Source: Acanthosepion lycidas
Lineage: Eukaryota; Mollusca; Cephalopoda; Sepiida; Sepiidae
Reading direction: 5' to 3'
DNA length: 64,000 nt
NCBI GenBank assembly: GCA_963932145.1
Contig: OZ010573.1
Coordinates: 27,407,963-27,471,962 of the forward strand
Under the pieces are notes generated by a model that worked only from the letters and a program-made list of their open reading frames with translations, did not search any database and was not told where the DNA came from. Positions 1 to 10,130 of the stretch are shown in pieces. The position numbers were made by a program, and so were the translations under genes. Every line of letters begins with the position of its first letter. The stretch's first letter is position 1.

Positions 1-39
<39 letters not shown>
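1..39. repeat. (AT)n microsatellite, cut by window edge
   Basis: Uninterrupted TA/AT dinucleotides from the first base to about position 39. The array probably continues upstream of the window. Confidence 0.95.
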
Positions 40-41
<2 letters not shown>

Positions 42-71
42 GTTTATTATTATGAAAATATAGTTATGCGG

Positions 72-937
72 TATGCTATATTTATGGATAAAAGTGCTCA
101 ATATCAGAGAGAAAGAGCGTATGTAAATTTAAAAGTGGACACTGAGGTCAACACCAAGCGGCGTCAGTCTGTTTCATGCTTCAACACAGTCTTCAGGTCA
201 TAATAATTAAGTAATGAATAATAAATAATGACTAAAAACTGAACAAATAACCGAATTCGGATCTACAATTATTTCTACTCAATAGCCTCTAGAATTAGTT
301 GAAATCTAACTTAGCGCCGAGCCAAAATACAACAGAGAGATTGCGTTTAATCATGAAGCAGACTATTATCGCTTGGTGTGGACTTTTGTATCCCCTTACG
401 CACACACACTCATTCACACACTATTCAACGTTTCATATAACAATCATCAAGCGGAACTACGGAACCAATCTATTAAACAATAATCTTTGTCAATTTTATT
501 TTTCAGTCTTTATGATGGTCGATACTTGATCTATCTCTTACTGTTACATCCCCGGGCAACGCCGAGCTTTACTGTTAGGAATATTGATTTAAGGTTTGCT
601 ATATTTATAGGATAAAGTGCTCAATATCAGTGATAGAGCTTACGTACACACACACACGAGTCGCTAATCACGGTTTCGCGATGTTCAGGCTAGCAGAACG
701 TTCTGGTCGACTAAAGATCACGAAACTGTGAAACTTGAGTAACGACTCAAGCTGTCTTTTGTTGAGTGTTGACGTTGTGTAGTGTTTTTACGCTTTGTCT
801 AGATCGTTTAGGCGTTGAGCACTTTAATTTACTACGTAGATAGGTGTTTGCCTTTTGATATCTTTTTTTTTCTTCACTTGTTCGGAATTTGTTTCTTGTC
901 TAAGGTATTAGATTTTTTGTCAAGCTTGATTTTTGTA

Positions 938-1003
<66 letters not shown>

Positions 1004-1039
1004 ACAGATAATACGTCCCTTAACTGTATGTTCCAATTT

Positions 1040-1095
<56 letters not shown>

Positions 1096-1449
1096 TAATG
1101 ATTAATACATAAACACACTTATTAACACACTAATAGGCCAAAGTGAAAAATAGTTTCTAGCGTTCACATTCCTGAATTTATAGTAGACAGCCTCTGACCA
1201 GATTGAGAGTCAGACGCGTGTTGGGGTAAATTATAGGGAAGAAGCGGTGTATTTATCAGGTACCCTGACAAAAGAGTTGGTTATTCTCACACCGAGGACA
1301 TTAACGTCGGCTGGATTTGAAATTAAGCTCAGCTCAAAAGGCACGATTCAGTATCAAACACTGACGAAGGCTATGGGATCGTCCAAAAATTTTGTTTAAA
1401 ATTTCCTATATGTTTAGAGGGAGTATGCTCAATATAGGAGATAGAGCGT
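72..1449 (+). repeat. Three spaced copies of a ~45 bp motif
   Basis: A motif reading roughly CTATATTTATAGGATAAAG, then TGCTCAATAT, then a GATAGAGC-like end, occurs at about 72-120, 595-640 and 1406-1449, all on the plus strand. The intervening sequence is not obviously alike. This suggests three partial copies of one dispersed repeat, or an old local duplication. The family is not recognised. No protein-coding evidence is seen in 40-945. Confidence 0.5.
945..1097. repeat. (TA)n at 945-1000 and (ATT)n at 1040-1097
   Basis: Two pure simple-sequence arrays separated by about 40 bp. Reading frames through them are repeat artefacts. Confidence 0.95.
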
Positions 1450-2374
1450 TTGCAGACAGTGTTGTCAAAAGAATTAACACTACATGGTGACTCAGTTTCA
1501 CATCAACCCACCCAACAGACATTTTGTTCATTTTAAGCTTATTAAATTTTTTTTTATATTCATGTCAAAATATAATCTTTTCAATTTTAGGAACAGAATA
1601 TGCATTAAATCTTACATTGAAAAAATGTTGTTTTAAATAACAGTTTGTTATTAGATAAGATTAAAATACATACAATAAATAAAATTCCAAGTCTGAAGAT
1701 GACACTGAAACGTGAAATTGATAGCACCATGAAGTATTGATTCCTATGTCTTCTCGTCTACATAAATAAATATGGGGTAAATTATATATTAATAAAAGAA
1801 AAACTTAGTTTTAAATGATAGCTTATCCATCAATAAGATTAAAAATAAACAAAATTCCATAATTTTTATTATATTTTCAGGCTGTTGTTTTAGTCTTTCT
1901 TATTTCTACAGTATTATCAAAATCGGACATAAAACAGACTAGAAAAAGGCCGATAATTATATCGGCTGGTATATTGTGTAAAAATCAACCTGAATAATGA
2001 TGATAATCATCTAAAAATCTTTATTAAGCCCTATCAAGCCTGATATTTGTGGTAATACTTTTGCCGTACTTACCTGATAAAGTAATTATGGGGGAGTGGT
2101 TTATCTTTGAAATAATGAAAGACTTCTTATTTTTAATGTTAAAACCTTTACGAACGAAAATTATTTGGCCTTATCTATCTTCACTCGTTTCCGTTGATTC
2201 CAGAACGGTGCTTTCTCATTCCTTGGGGGAATTTGTCCCTTACTAGTCATGTCTTCAGGGGTGTAGCCCTGCTCACTTATGCATAGCCAGTTGCGGATTG
2301 GTGATTTTTAATTCAGGTTTGTCCTTCTCCTTAGACCGGTTGCCACCCAAGTCATGTCTCTCTTGCTATTTAAT
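1100..2374. other. AT-rich stretch without recognisable gene
   Basis: Nothing is supported as a gene. At 1695-1735 the sequence AGTCTGAAGATGACACTGAA is followed by ACGTGAAATTGATAGCACC. A clearly related version lies at 35160-35200, so this is a piece of a dispersed repeat carrying the CTGAAGA...GAAAC half-motif. Confidence 0.5.
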
Positions 2375-2990
2375 CTATAGGTGGGTTAATTGAACTGGGA
2401 AGCGTTTTGACAGAAGACGGTAAGTGCGACACCGAGATCCGTAGACGTATTAGGATGGCCAAGGACGCATTCCAAAAGCTGGGCAGAGAATTGCGAGACA
2501 GGAGGATTTCTTTGGTAACAAAGAAAAGAATACTGATCTGTTACGTGACATCTGTCCTTTTTCACGGCAGCGAATGTTGGACGATTTCTTCAAAGATGAA
2601 GAAGGGACTCGAGGCGACGGAGATGTGGTCCTACAGAAGGATGCTAAGGATATCATTAACCGACTATGTGAGCAACAATGAGGTCTTAGAGTGGTTGCAA
2701 ATAAGGAGGAGGCTTATATTAAACATCAGGAAGAGGCAGCTGAAGTTTCTGGGGCACATAATGAGGAAGGAGGGCCTGGAGAATCTGATACTCACGGGTC
2801 GAATAGAGGGAAGTAGAGACAAGGGAAACAATGCTTGAGATATATGGCAGGCTTAAGCAAGTGGATGACAGAACGTGGTCTGGGGGAGGAAGCAGAGGGA
2901 AGGAACTTGTTGAGAGCCACAAGAGATAAAGGGAGGTGGAGAGCTATGATCGCCCACGTCCTGAAAGGACATGGCACATAAAAAGAAAGA
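2375..2990 (+). mobile_element. RTE-like LINE, C-terminal 3' end (decayed)
   Basis: Conceptual translation gives the C-terminal part of an endonuclease-reverse transcriptase polyprotein. It starts near LGSVLTEDGKCDTEI and runs through YVTSVLFHGSECWTI, an MWSYRRMLRI block and FLGHIMRKEGLENL. One frame covers 2407-2838. After a frameshift near 2815 a second frame carries LSKWMTERGLGEE and ends RAMIAHVLKGHGT followed by a stop and GA-rich sequence. Such C-termini are known from invertebrate RTE-type elements; the exact clade is inference. The fingers, palm and catalytic motifs lie upstream and are absent, so this is a 5'-truncated dead copy. It is the best preserved of about eight related fragments in the window. 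Confidence 0.85.
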
Positions 2991-3263
2991 ATACGAGAAC
3001 TTGGTTAATATCGAAAGCGTAGTTCAACATTCCAAACTAATTTTCATTTTATGGATTTTAAAGTTCTTCCTGTCAACTTATGAATGTCAAGAATGTCTTC
3101 TGGGCAGATTCCCATTTAACAATAATTTTGAAATTTCCTTACTATTTCAAATGCAATCGACATTAGTTTTAACGACTGATAATTGTGAATAGTTATCTCT
3201 GGTAGTGATATTTGGACTTTTCTGAACATTTGTACTTTTCTCCGTCGTTATTTTGAATAACAA

Positions 3264-3510
3264 GAAGGAATTTTGAACAGGTTGACAATTTTAATTACCA
3301 TTTCAAATTTTGCTTAATCTTTAAATTGCTATCCGTATTATTTTGAGTGGCTGCTAATAGTACACTCGTCATCACTTGTATGTATTCATCTCTTGTCTTA
3401 TTTGGTACGTGTTATGTGGAATTTCTGAATTGACCTCTGTTCTTCTATAAATGTAAAGCAAGAATTTTGAACAGGTTGACACTTTTTAATAATGATTTCG
3501 TATTTTGCGC
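3264..3510 (+). repeat. Two copies of a ~50 bp segment, 190 bp apart
   Basis: GAATTTTGAACAGGTTGACA followed by a related AT-rich stretch appears at about 3269 and again at about 3463. This is a small local duplication of unknown origin. Confidence 0.6.
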
Positions 3511-3549
3511 AACGTCAATGAAAATACAATGGTAATGTACGTCACGAGT

Positions 3550-4190
3550 ATTTGTCAGGGCATTTTGCTTTTCTGATTTAAGAACAATAGAAATATTCCA
3601 ACTATTAGGTTGGTGCAAAAATAATGACGTAATAATGTCGTTTTTTGACGTTATACGTCAAAAAACGACATTATTACGTCATTATTTTTGCACCAACCTA
3701 ATACTTTTATTTTTTATTTTTTATTTTCATTTTTTCTTTTTTCTTCTTTCTCTTTTCTTTTTCTTTCTCTTTTCTTTCTCTTTTCTTTTTCTTTTTCCTA
3801 TTCTTTTTTCGTTTCCTTTTTCCTATTCTTTTTCCTTTCCTTTTTTCCCTTGTTTGTTTTCTTCTTTTTCTGCCTTTTTTTTTCTTTTGCTGCATGTAGA
3901 CAATTACTTATCCACATCCGCATAATCTTAACTTCCTACCACCTCATCTATTTGCCAGGGCTTTTTCATTTTTTGATTTAATAACAATAGAAATATTCCA
4001 GCTTCAACGGATATTACTTTTTCTTTTTTTTCTTTTTTCCTTCTTCTTTTTTCCTGTTTTCCTTTTCTTTTCTTTTTTTCATTTCTTTTTTCTTTTGTTT
4101 CTTTTGTTTCTTTTTTTATTTTCCTGTATGTAGACAATTACTTATCCACACCCGCATAATCTTAACTTCCTACCACCTCATCTTTCATTC
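3550..4190 (+). repeat. Tandem duplication with internal T/C-rich tracts
   Basis: A unit starts near TTGCCAGGGCTTTTTCATTT. It passes through AACAATAGAAATATTCCA and a 100-180 bp pyrimidine tract, then ends in TGTAGACAATTACTTATCCA plus a block ending CTACCACCTCATC. It is present twice: about 3550-3953 (beginning slightly diverged) and about 3954-4185. Copy 1 contains the palindromic MITE at 3605-3701; copy 2 does not. Lysine- or phenylalanine-rich frames through the tracts are not genes. Confidence 0.75.
3605..3701. mobile_element. Palindromic mariner-type MITE, copy 1
   Basis: The element begins TTAGGTTGGTGCAAAAATAA and ends with its reverse complement. The whole 97 bp is an almost perfect hairpin with a few bases at the apex (GACGTTATACGTC). 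TA dinucleotides flank both sides, the expected target duplication of Tc1/mariner elements. The end sequence resembles the MADE1/Hsmar1-type ends known from other animals. It has no coding capacity and must have been moved in trans. Confidence 0.9.
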
Positions 4191-4194
4191 ATAT

Positions 4195-4300
4195 CACACA
4201 TCTTCATCATCATAACCATTTTAACACTAAACCCTCTACATTGAGTTGCTCTCGAGTCTTGTATTGGGCGAGCTTAAGTATATAAAAACATTGTTAGAAT
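4195..4300 (+). mobile_element. LINE family B, 3' terminal fragment
   Basis: The block CCCTCTACATTGAGTTGCTC, then CTTGTATTGGGCGAGC and an A-rich end, matches 3' ends at 33380-33535 and 40840-40995 on the plus strand and the reverse complements at 4465-4510 and 20570-20630. It is treated as the 3' UTR of one jockey/CR1-like LINE family, called B here. Confidence 0.6.
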
Positions 4301-4454
4301 TTATCCGTATTTTTAAGCGATAATAAATATATCAACTCAATTCTTTAACGTTGATTCTCAAATATTAACTCTGGTAAAAATTCATATAAGCCAGCAGATT
4401 TATAATAACTAATATAGTTTCATACATTTCACAAGCGACAGTGAACTATGCTCG

Positions 4455-4985
4455 TTTTTTTTTTTTTTTGCTATTCACCCAACACAAGGCCTAAGAGTTA
4501 CTCAAGGTAGAGTATCACTGAATGAGGTTGTTGAAAGTAGATAACGGTTACACGAGACTTGAAGAGGTTAAGATTGAAGTTATCATGGAAGCGTCATCTT
4601 GGGAGTCTGTCCACAAAGAAGCGGTTCTTGGGAATAAGCGGTCCGAATGGAATTTTCTCCTTACCAATGAAATACGAAATTAACGAAGAATCGACCCTGT
4701 GTAACGAGAAATGTTGTGTCGTAGGTGTAAAGGTGTAATTAAGGCATATAGCTCGTCAGATCATTTTTCATGAAAATAGCGATAGAATAGCAAGAGGTCG
4801 CGACCTTTCGTCAGTGTGAAAGGGTTTTAGGGTGGAAAATAATTCATTGCCCACAAGTCCACGTAGACGCTTTTGAACTTTTGAAATGCAAGTATGGAAA
4901 GTGTTATATAATGTACCTATGAACAATAATAGGTATGTTTCAATCCTCATAAATACGTTGGACACTATTGTAAGTGTGGGGTAAT
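4455..4985 (-). mobile_element. LINE family B, RT C-terminal end and 3' UTR
   Basis: Read on the minus strand, the fragment ends in the family B 3' block plus poly(T) on the plus strand. Upstream, frames contain VQKRLRGLVGNELFSTLKP, TTQHFSLHRVDSSLIS and related pieces. This follows the usual order of jockey/CR1-like C-termini: the VQKR helix, then the 'shared family name' region before a LWNSLP-type block. Several stops and frame changes make it a dead, 5'-truncated copy. Similar but shorter copies are at 20555-20835 and 41510-41805. Confidence 0.6.
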
Positions 4986-5134
4986 ATGCCGTCTAAGTAG
5001 TCCACCACTAGCAGTGGTTTATCTACATCACGCCGCTGGCAAGTATTGTATTTTATTGATGTTATAAAGATTACCATTTCATTTCCAACATCCGTTTTGG
5101 TTATTCCTCATTCAGTAACCCTTCCTAGATTACA

Positions 5135-5280
5135 ACAGAAAGTGAAGATTGAGCAGCTCCAGCCCAGATATGGTAGTAATATTTCATTTTTGTGCAAGAT
5201 GGATTCAGACGAGAAATATTTTCTAGCACAGTGAACCAACTTTCCTTGCAGTATAAATTTTTGGGATACGTCTACCCAGG
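5135..5280 (-). mobile_element. LINE family A scrap (jockey/CR1-like)
   Basis: Minus-strand translation reads LQGKLVHCARKYFSSESILH, matching KVGSLCRARHFFSPESILHI of the better copy at 32610-32680. It ends soon after with unrelated sequence. Confidence 0.5.
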
Positions 5281-5854
5281 TCTTTGTTGCTATCCGAATT
5301 TCGAGATTCCAAACATTCAACAACAACAACAACACATATTTTAAATGAAACATATAAATGGTTATTTTCTATAGTAAAAGTAGAAGCAGAACGTCACTTG
5401 AAATAAAATTTATATATCCTTTTCGGAAATGTACAATAGCAATAAAATGTTCAATTTTCCTTGGAATGATGTTTGTTTTATAAAGTAATTAAATGTTCTT
5501 AGTGGACAGACTTACTTTATTACAGCCAGCTTAATGTGTTTGTGAGTTCGTAGACAAAACTTTAGTCAGCGGCTGCGTGTGTATGCACGTTTAGATCAAA
5601 CAAAATCTATATTTGCATGTGTATGCTATGCATGTACACAGACAAGTCTGAAAAAAATGTTGCTTTCTCTTTTTACGCGGATTGTGCAACAGAAGACCGT
5701 AGAATTGATCGATCGAAACGTTTTAGTAACAACAAAATCAAAGTAGACGATGAGATCAATAAGACGAATAATTCTTGGAAAGAATTTTGTTGGCAATAAA
5801 AATCATTAACACAAAAAGAAAGTGTAGAAGAACGTACATCTGTGCGCGCATGCG

Positions 5855-6130
5855 TGATGTCTTTCGTGTTAAACTTGGAAAACTGCTTCTAAAAACATGG
5901 CAATAAAGCAATAAAAAATGTTAGTGATGAAAGTGACAGCAGAATAATTCTGTACAAGTGGCACAAACATTTTAAAGAAGGTCAGTTATAACCTAAAAGT
6001 AGGCCATCACTCAAGGTCTTCACCAATTTCGATATGATTTGAAAATACAACGTCCGTGCAGGAAAAAGCTGCTTGAGAGTTATGGCCTCTCAATTGGACA
6101 ACTGCCTGAAAATATTTGTAAATCTATTAG
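5855..6130 (+). pseudogene. Mariner transposase N-terminal remnant
   Basis: Plus-strand frames give FRVKLGKLLLKTW, then SDSRIILYKWHKHFKEGQL, then SRPSLKVFTN and VMASQLDNCLKIFVN. This follows the order of the mariner N-terminal domain: first helix-turn-helix, the 'W-KRFKEGR' stretch, the 'GRPS' hook and the second helix-turn-helix. It contains stops and frameshifts, and the DDE catalytic part is not seen. Assignment is from the motif order only. Confidence 0.45.
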
Positions 6131-6236
6131 CTTGCTCAGAAAGTAATGTCGCATTTGGGGAGTTGGAAGAAGATTACTGGCTAAGTGTCGAGAGAGTACC
6201 CCAGCGTCGTTTTGATGACATGCTACATTATCAACC

Positions 6237-6641
6237 GATGATGATGATGATAATAATAATAATGAGGAGGAGGAGGATTGTAATTACTATTATTATTATT
6301 ATTAGTAGTAGTAGCGGAAGTAGTGATTGAACATCATCGCTGGATGTCGTGAGAGTTGATGTTAAGATGAAGCAGCCAAGGCTACTTAGTAGTCACACTT
6401 GAGATATTTTAGAACATCCTCAATCGCTGACCACCTGAGCAACATATGTTACAGAACCTGGGGGTATTTTTAATTGGGACACTATCAGCAAGGTTATAGT
6501 CTTTCATTAAAATTTGTTGCCATATCGCGCACATTTGGCTGTTGTATACCCTTATCAGAGTGTGTGCCATGAAGGGTATATCGGGTTCCGTATATTTCTC
6601 ACTTTGATGGCATGTTGATGCTGCTATTATTATTATTGTTG

Positions 6642-6680
<39 letters not shown>
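6237..6680. repeat. (GAT)n/(ATT)n arrays
   Basis: GATGATGATGATAATAATAA grades into (ATT)n at about 6237-6325. A second (ATT)n lies at about 6625-6680. No gene is supported between them. Confidence 0.9.
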
Positions 6681-6681
<1 letters not shown>

Positions 6682-6924
6682 AAGGAACCCTGTTCAAACG
6701 TAGCAAAAATTATATTTATTTGTAGCGAACCCTATAATAAATGAAAAATACAAATATCCACGAAGAAACAGTTATATGCTTTTTCTCGTTGAATGAATCC
6801 GGAATTATGAATGAAAATTCGATGTGAAAATTCGATGTGAAAGAATAAGACAAAAAGAGAAACATTATCTATAAATGAGAGCAATAGACGAATAATAAAA
6901 AAAAAGACAGTAAATAACAACTGA

Positions 6925-7170
6925 TATGGCATTTACAATTTTAAGGATCAAAGTTGACTGGAAAGCATGGAGCTGGAAAAGAGTTCCACAAGCGAGAAGT
7001 CCGATAGAAGAAACTGTTAGCATAGAACTTACGGTTACATCTAGCCATATCAATTGTAACTTCTTGTTGTTGCCAATCTAGTACTGCGCTTAAGTTCATA
7101 AAGTCTATGTACCACAGCGGAAAGTTCATCAGAACAATTATCATGAAAGTATTATATTTAATATATATAT
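6925..7170 (-). mobile_element. LINE family A, RT C-terminal scrap
   Basis: Minus-strand frames read ARCNRKFYANSFFYRTSRLW, then NSFPAPCFPVNF. This is the conserved last block of family A, also seen at 45480-45600 and 53800-53920. It lacks the family 3' end. Confidence 0.7.
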
Positions 7171-7484
7171 AATGCTTTACTTTATGTCCGTCAGGTTGGC
7201 TAACCTGAATTTTCATTCCTTTATTTAGCCGTACAAATAAACCATCCAGCTGAACCAGAATCCAATATTAGGATTTTTTTTCATTATTTTTCCTCTTTCT
7301 ATCTTTCTACGAATTTTAAATGTCAACATTATATTGCTGTGTTATAAACAACACACAAAGTTGTACGCAAGCGAGATTCTTTTCCAGAATTTATCAGTCA
7401 ATTTCAAAATATACTGAAAAACGTATAACCTTGAATAGACAATGCAGCCGGTGTATCCTAAGCTTCGTCAACAGGGTAATCATT

Positions 7485-8470
7485 TTAAAAATTTCTTCAC
7501 TCCCAAGTAAGGCGATATAGCCACTAAGACGCAAGTGGTTACTAAGTGAAGGAAATTGAGAACACCTTACCTAGAAGAAAAGACAATAGGAAGAACAGGA
7601 TTCAAGGAGACAGAAGATGACGATTGACGTTGAATTAATCTTTTTTTTGTTGGTTGATTCATTTTTTACAGCTTATCAACCCATTGCAACCAGAAAATAA
7701 TTTTGATTGTAAGAATTTTTTTTTTTTAGATAATATTGGTTTAGTGATACGAGTTTTATTAATTAACCCATAACTGGGGAAGGTGGATTTATACCTTTCC
7801 CAAAGGTATTTTTACGTAAGTGAATATAACAAACTGAAATTGGAACTCGGCTCTCTGATTAACAATTCCGAGGCATTATCACCTGCACATCCAAGCTTAC
7901 AGTGCCTGGTATTCTTAAGCAGTCACCTATCTAGGTAGTGATCATGTTCGACGTTGCTTAACTTTAGTGATCGTACAGGAACAGGTGTGTCAACGTGATA
8001 TAGCCATAAGCACGTTGCATTTAAATTTTTATAGATTGTATTTGAGAGGAAAGAAAGAACCTTAGGCGAAAAGTGCGAGCAAAGAAACCATTAGAATAGA
8101 ACTTAAACTTAACAATTTCAACAGTAAAATAATGAGTTGTAACTGCCAATCTAGTACTGCGTTTAAATTCATGAAGTTGAGATACCAGAGAGGAAGGCTC
8201 TCCAGAAGGATTTCCATGGAAATATTTGTAGAAAAGTAACCGGGAAACTATGTTACGGCGGTGGGGAAATTGATTGAAGCTGAGATGCCAGGTCCTGACC
8301 GATAACATTACAGATTATTTTTGTGATTTTGTCAAAAAACTCGAGATGTATATCAGAAGCAGTAATATTCAATGCACGGACGACTGGTAGACTTAGAAAA
8401 GTGCAAGGCTGTTTCGGATGAGAAAGATTCTCTAGTGTATGAATTTTGTACCGACCTACTTTAATTGTTC
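7485..8470 (-). mobile_element. LINE family A copy split by a SINE
   Basis: The family A 3' UTR (plus-strand CACTCCCAAGTAAGGCGATA, then CACTAAGACGCAAG) starts at about 7485 and runs to about 7640, where GACGATTGACGTTG breaks off. The same LINE resumes at about 8010 with GTTGCATTTAAATTTTTATA. It continues to about 8470 through the C-terminal coding block, with minus-strand peptides such as NIVSRLLFYKYFHGN and SQLHEFKRSTRLAV. The 7640-8009 interval is a SINE. The coding region has frameshifts. Confidence 0.8.
7640..8009 (-). mobile_element. 5S rRNA-tRNA composite SINE, copy 1
   Basis: On the minus strand the element opens at about 8005 with a 113 bp 5S rRNA-like head (GGCTATATCACGTTGACACA ... 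AATACCAGGCACTGTAAGCT). A tRNA-like segment follows, with CTCGGAATTGTTAATC and a box-B-like GAGTTCCAATTTC. Then comes a body (CTTACGT, CTTTGGGAAAGGTATAAATC), then a tail towards 7640 rich in CAACCAAC and A. CAACGT occurs next to both ends, a possible target duplication. A second copy with the same architecture lies at 11580-11967. Confidence 0.75.
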
Positions 8471-8474
8471 ATTT

Positions 8475-8685
8475 TTTATTTTATTTTATTATTTTTCTTA
8501 AGCATTTTACCCCAAGCAAAGCGGGAGTGCCACGAGTACGCAAGGGGTTGCAGAGAGTGTAAGTAAGAGAAAAGACTGAGTATGGGGGGGTGAAGAGTGA
8601 GGAAAGGATAAAAAGAGGAACGGAGGAGAATAAAATGAAGAACGGGAATCAAGGCAAACAGAAGATGTCGATTGACTTTTAAAAC
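8475..8685 (-). mobile_element. LINE family A, isolated 3' end
   Basis: Plus-strand CTTAAGCATTTTACCCCAAG, then GCGGGAGTGCCACGAGTACG, then AGGGGTTGCAGAGAGTG is the reverse complement of the family A 3' end. It is related to the copy at 56380-56440. It stops at about 8685 near GTCGATTGAC. Confidence 0.65.
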
Positions 8686-8819
8686 AGTTGCTTTGTCTTC
8701 ACTTTGTTTGCACCTTACACCTTGAATATCTAAGGACTTTATTTTATTCTTAATCAATACATATTAGCAGAAAAAAAAAGCTTTGCGCTGAAATTAATGA
8801 TCTTTAGTTTAATTTCTTT

Positions 8820-9010
8820 TAACACAGGACGGAAAATGTGACACTGAAATCCGAATACCTTCTAAAAACTAAGCAAATTATTAAGAAGCAAGAAAATTTC
8901 ATTAGATACGAAGAAGAGTACTGAAATGTTATGTAATATCAGTCCTCCTATACGGCAGTGAATTCTGGACAATTTTCTCACAGATGAATATGAGACTTGA
9001 TTGTTTTAGA
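8820..9010 (+). mobile_element. RTE-like LINE scrap
   Basis: ACAGGACGGAAAATGTGACA, then GACGAAGAAGAG-like sequence and TCCTCCTATACGGCAGTGAA, then CTCACAGATGAATATGAGAC parallel the DNA of the copy at 2405-2610. Several indels are present. Confidence 0.6.
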
Positions 9011-9059
9011 TTGATTCGTTTTTTTACAGCGTATCAACCCTACCAAAGTCGAAGTATTT

Positions 9060-10130
9060 TAACAGAAAACATGTCACCGAAATCCAAAGATGCATAGGAA
9101 AAAAAAGCTTTATTCCAAAAGCTAAGCAAAGTATTAAGAAATGGGAAAATTTGTTATATATACCAGGTGTAACAGCAAAATTGTCCAATTGTTAGATTAA
9201 GATTTGAACCGTTGTATCTCAGAAATGATTAAAGATACCTTACTGGATTTCTTCGAAGTTTTTATAACACTATTGGACTCTACTTTGGACAGTAAGTATG
9301 TATTTAGCTCTAAATTGAAATGGTGATCACTCTTGCTGTTGTGACCTCCTGATCCAGTTTTCCTCTCTACTGTTCCCTCTTTTTTAAAACTTATTCGCCG
9401 TTCTCTTGATGTTTCTTAAATGGACTTTGAAGATGGAAGCCAGATTATGAATGTTGGTACCATTACTGAAAGCCTGAATGATCTTTTCCCTTTCACCATT
9501 GCTCAGTTGGGAAGACATAGTGGGGCTGACACAAAACGATTTTAACCCGTTCTCTTTTTATCTGAATAACTCAAATGGTTTTTTTCCGTGAATTTTACGA
9601 CAAATGGTGTTAAGATGGCTAAACGTCTTACCTGAAAACCTGGGAAAAATTGCTCAATTAGTTTAGTGGTGTAGATATTAAACATTTTTCTGTTACACGA
9701 TTTAGACAATTTGGACAATCTCCTCACAGATAAAGAAGAGGCTTGAGGCCACAGAAATGTGGTTCTATAGAGAGATAATGAGAATACCATGAGCTGAACA
9801 TGTGAGTAACGACGAAATTTTAAGGAAAATGGAAAGAAAAAAAACAACACTTATGCTTAGAATAAAATAAAGACAACTGAAATTTTTACGGCACATACTG
9901 AGGAAAGAGGGTTTGGAGAATTTGATACTCACAGGATATATTGACGGCAAGAGGGACAGAGGAAGGCAGTGAATAACCCGTACCTAACGAGCTTGTGTAA
10001 ATAGTTGGCAAAATAGGGACTAGGAAAAATAGCAAAAAAAAGACAGTCCTTACTAAGAGTTAATAGAGGACATGAAGTAGAGGAGAGCTATGATCGCCAA
10101 AGTCCTGAAGTGATACAGCACATAGTTCTT
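9060..10130 (+). mobile_element. RTE-like LINE interrupted by a transposon
   Basis: LINE sequence at 9065-9160 (CACCGAAATCCAAAGATGCA, AAGCTAAGCAAAGTATTAAG) resumes at about 9710 with GGACAATCTCCTCACAGATA. It runs on through ATGTGGTTCTATAGAGAGAT, CATGTGAGTAACGACG and a GAGGAAAGAGGGTTTGGAG block to ATGATCGCCAAAGTCCTGAA near 10120. About 65 bp of LINE appear to be missing at the junction. Confidence 0.65.
9165..9700 (-). mobile_element. Decayed Tc1/mariner-like element inside a LINE
   Basis: Short inverted ends GTGTAACAGCAAAATTG (9167 onward) and, on the minus strand, GTGTAACAGAAAAATG (from 9698) bound the element. Minus-strand translation from about 9518 reads MSSQLSNGEREKIIQAFSNG, then NLASIFKVHLRNIKRTANKF. 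After a frameshift it reads KKRGTVERKTGSGG. This is a helix-turn-helix followed by a GRP-like hook, as at transposase N-termini of the Tc1/mariner group. No DDE domain is seen, so the element is internally deleted. Its position between two pieces of an RTE-like LINE dates it after that LINE. Confidence 0.55.

Noticed and set aside
945..1000. Tyr-Ile repeat peptides from TA arrays (also 11408, 13694, 35043, 59171, 62478, 63659)
   Set aside because: They come from dinucleotide repeats and are not proteins.
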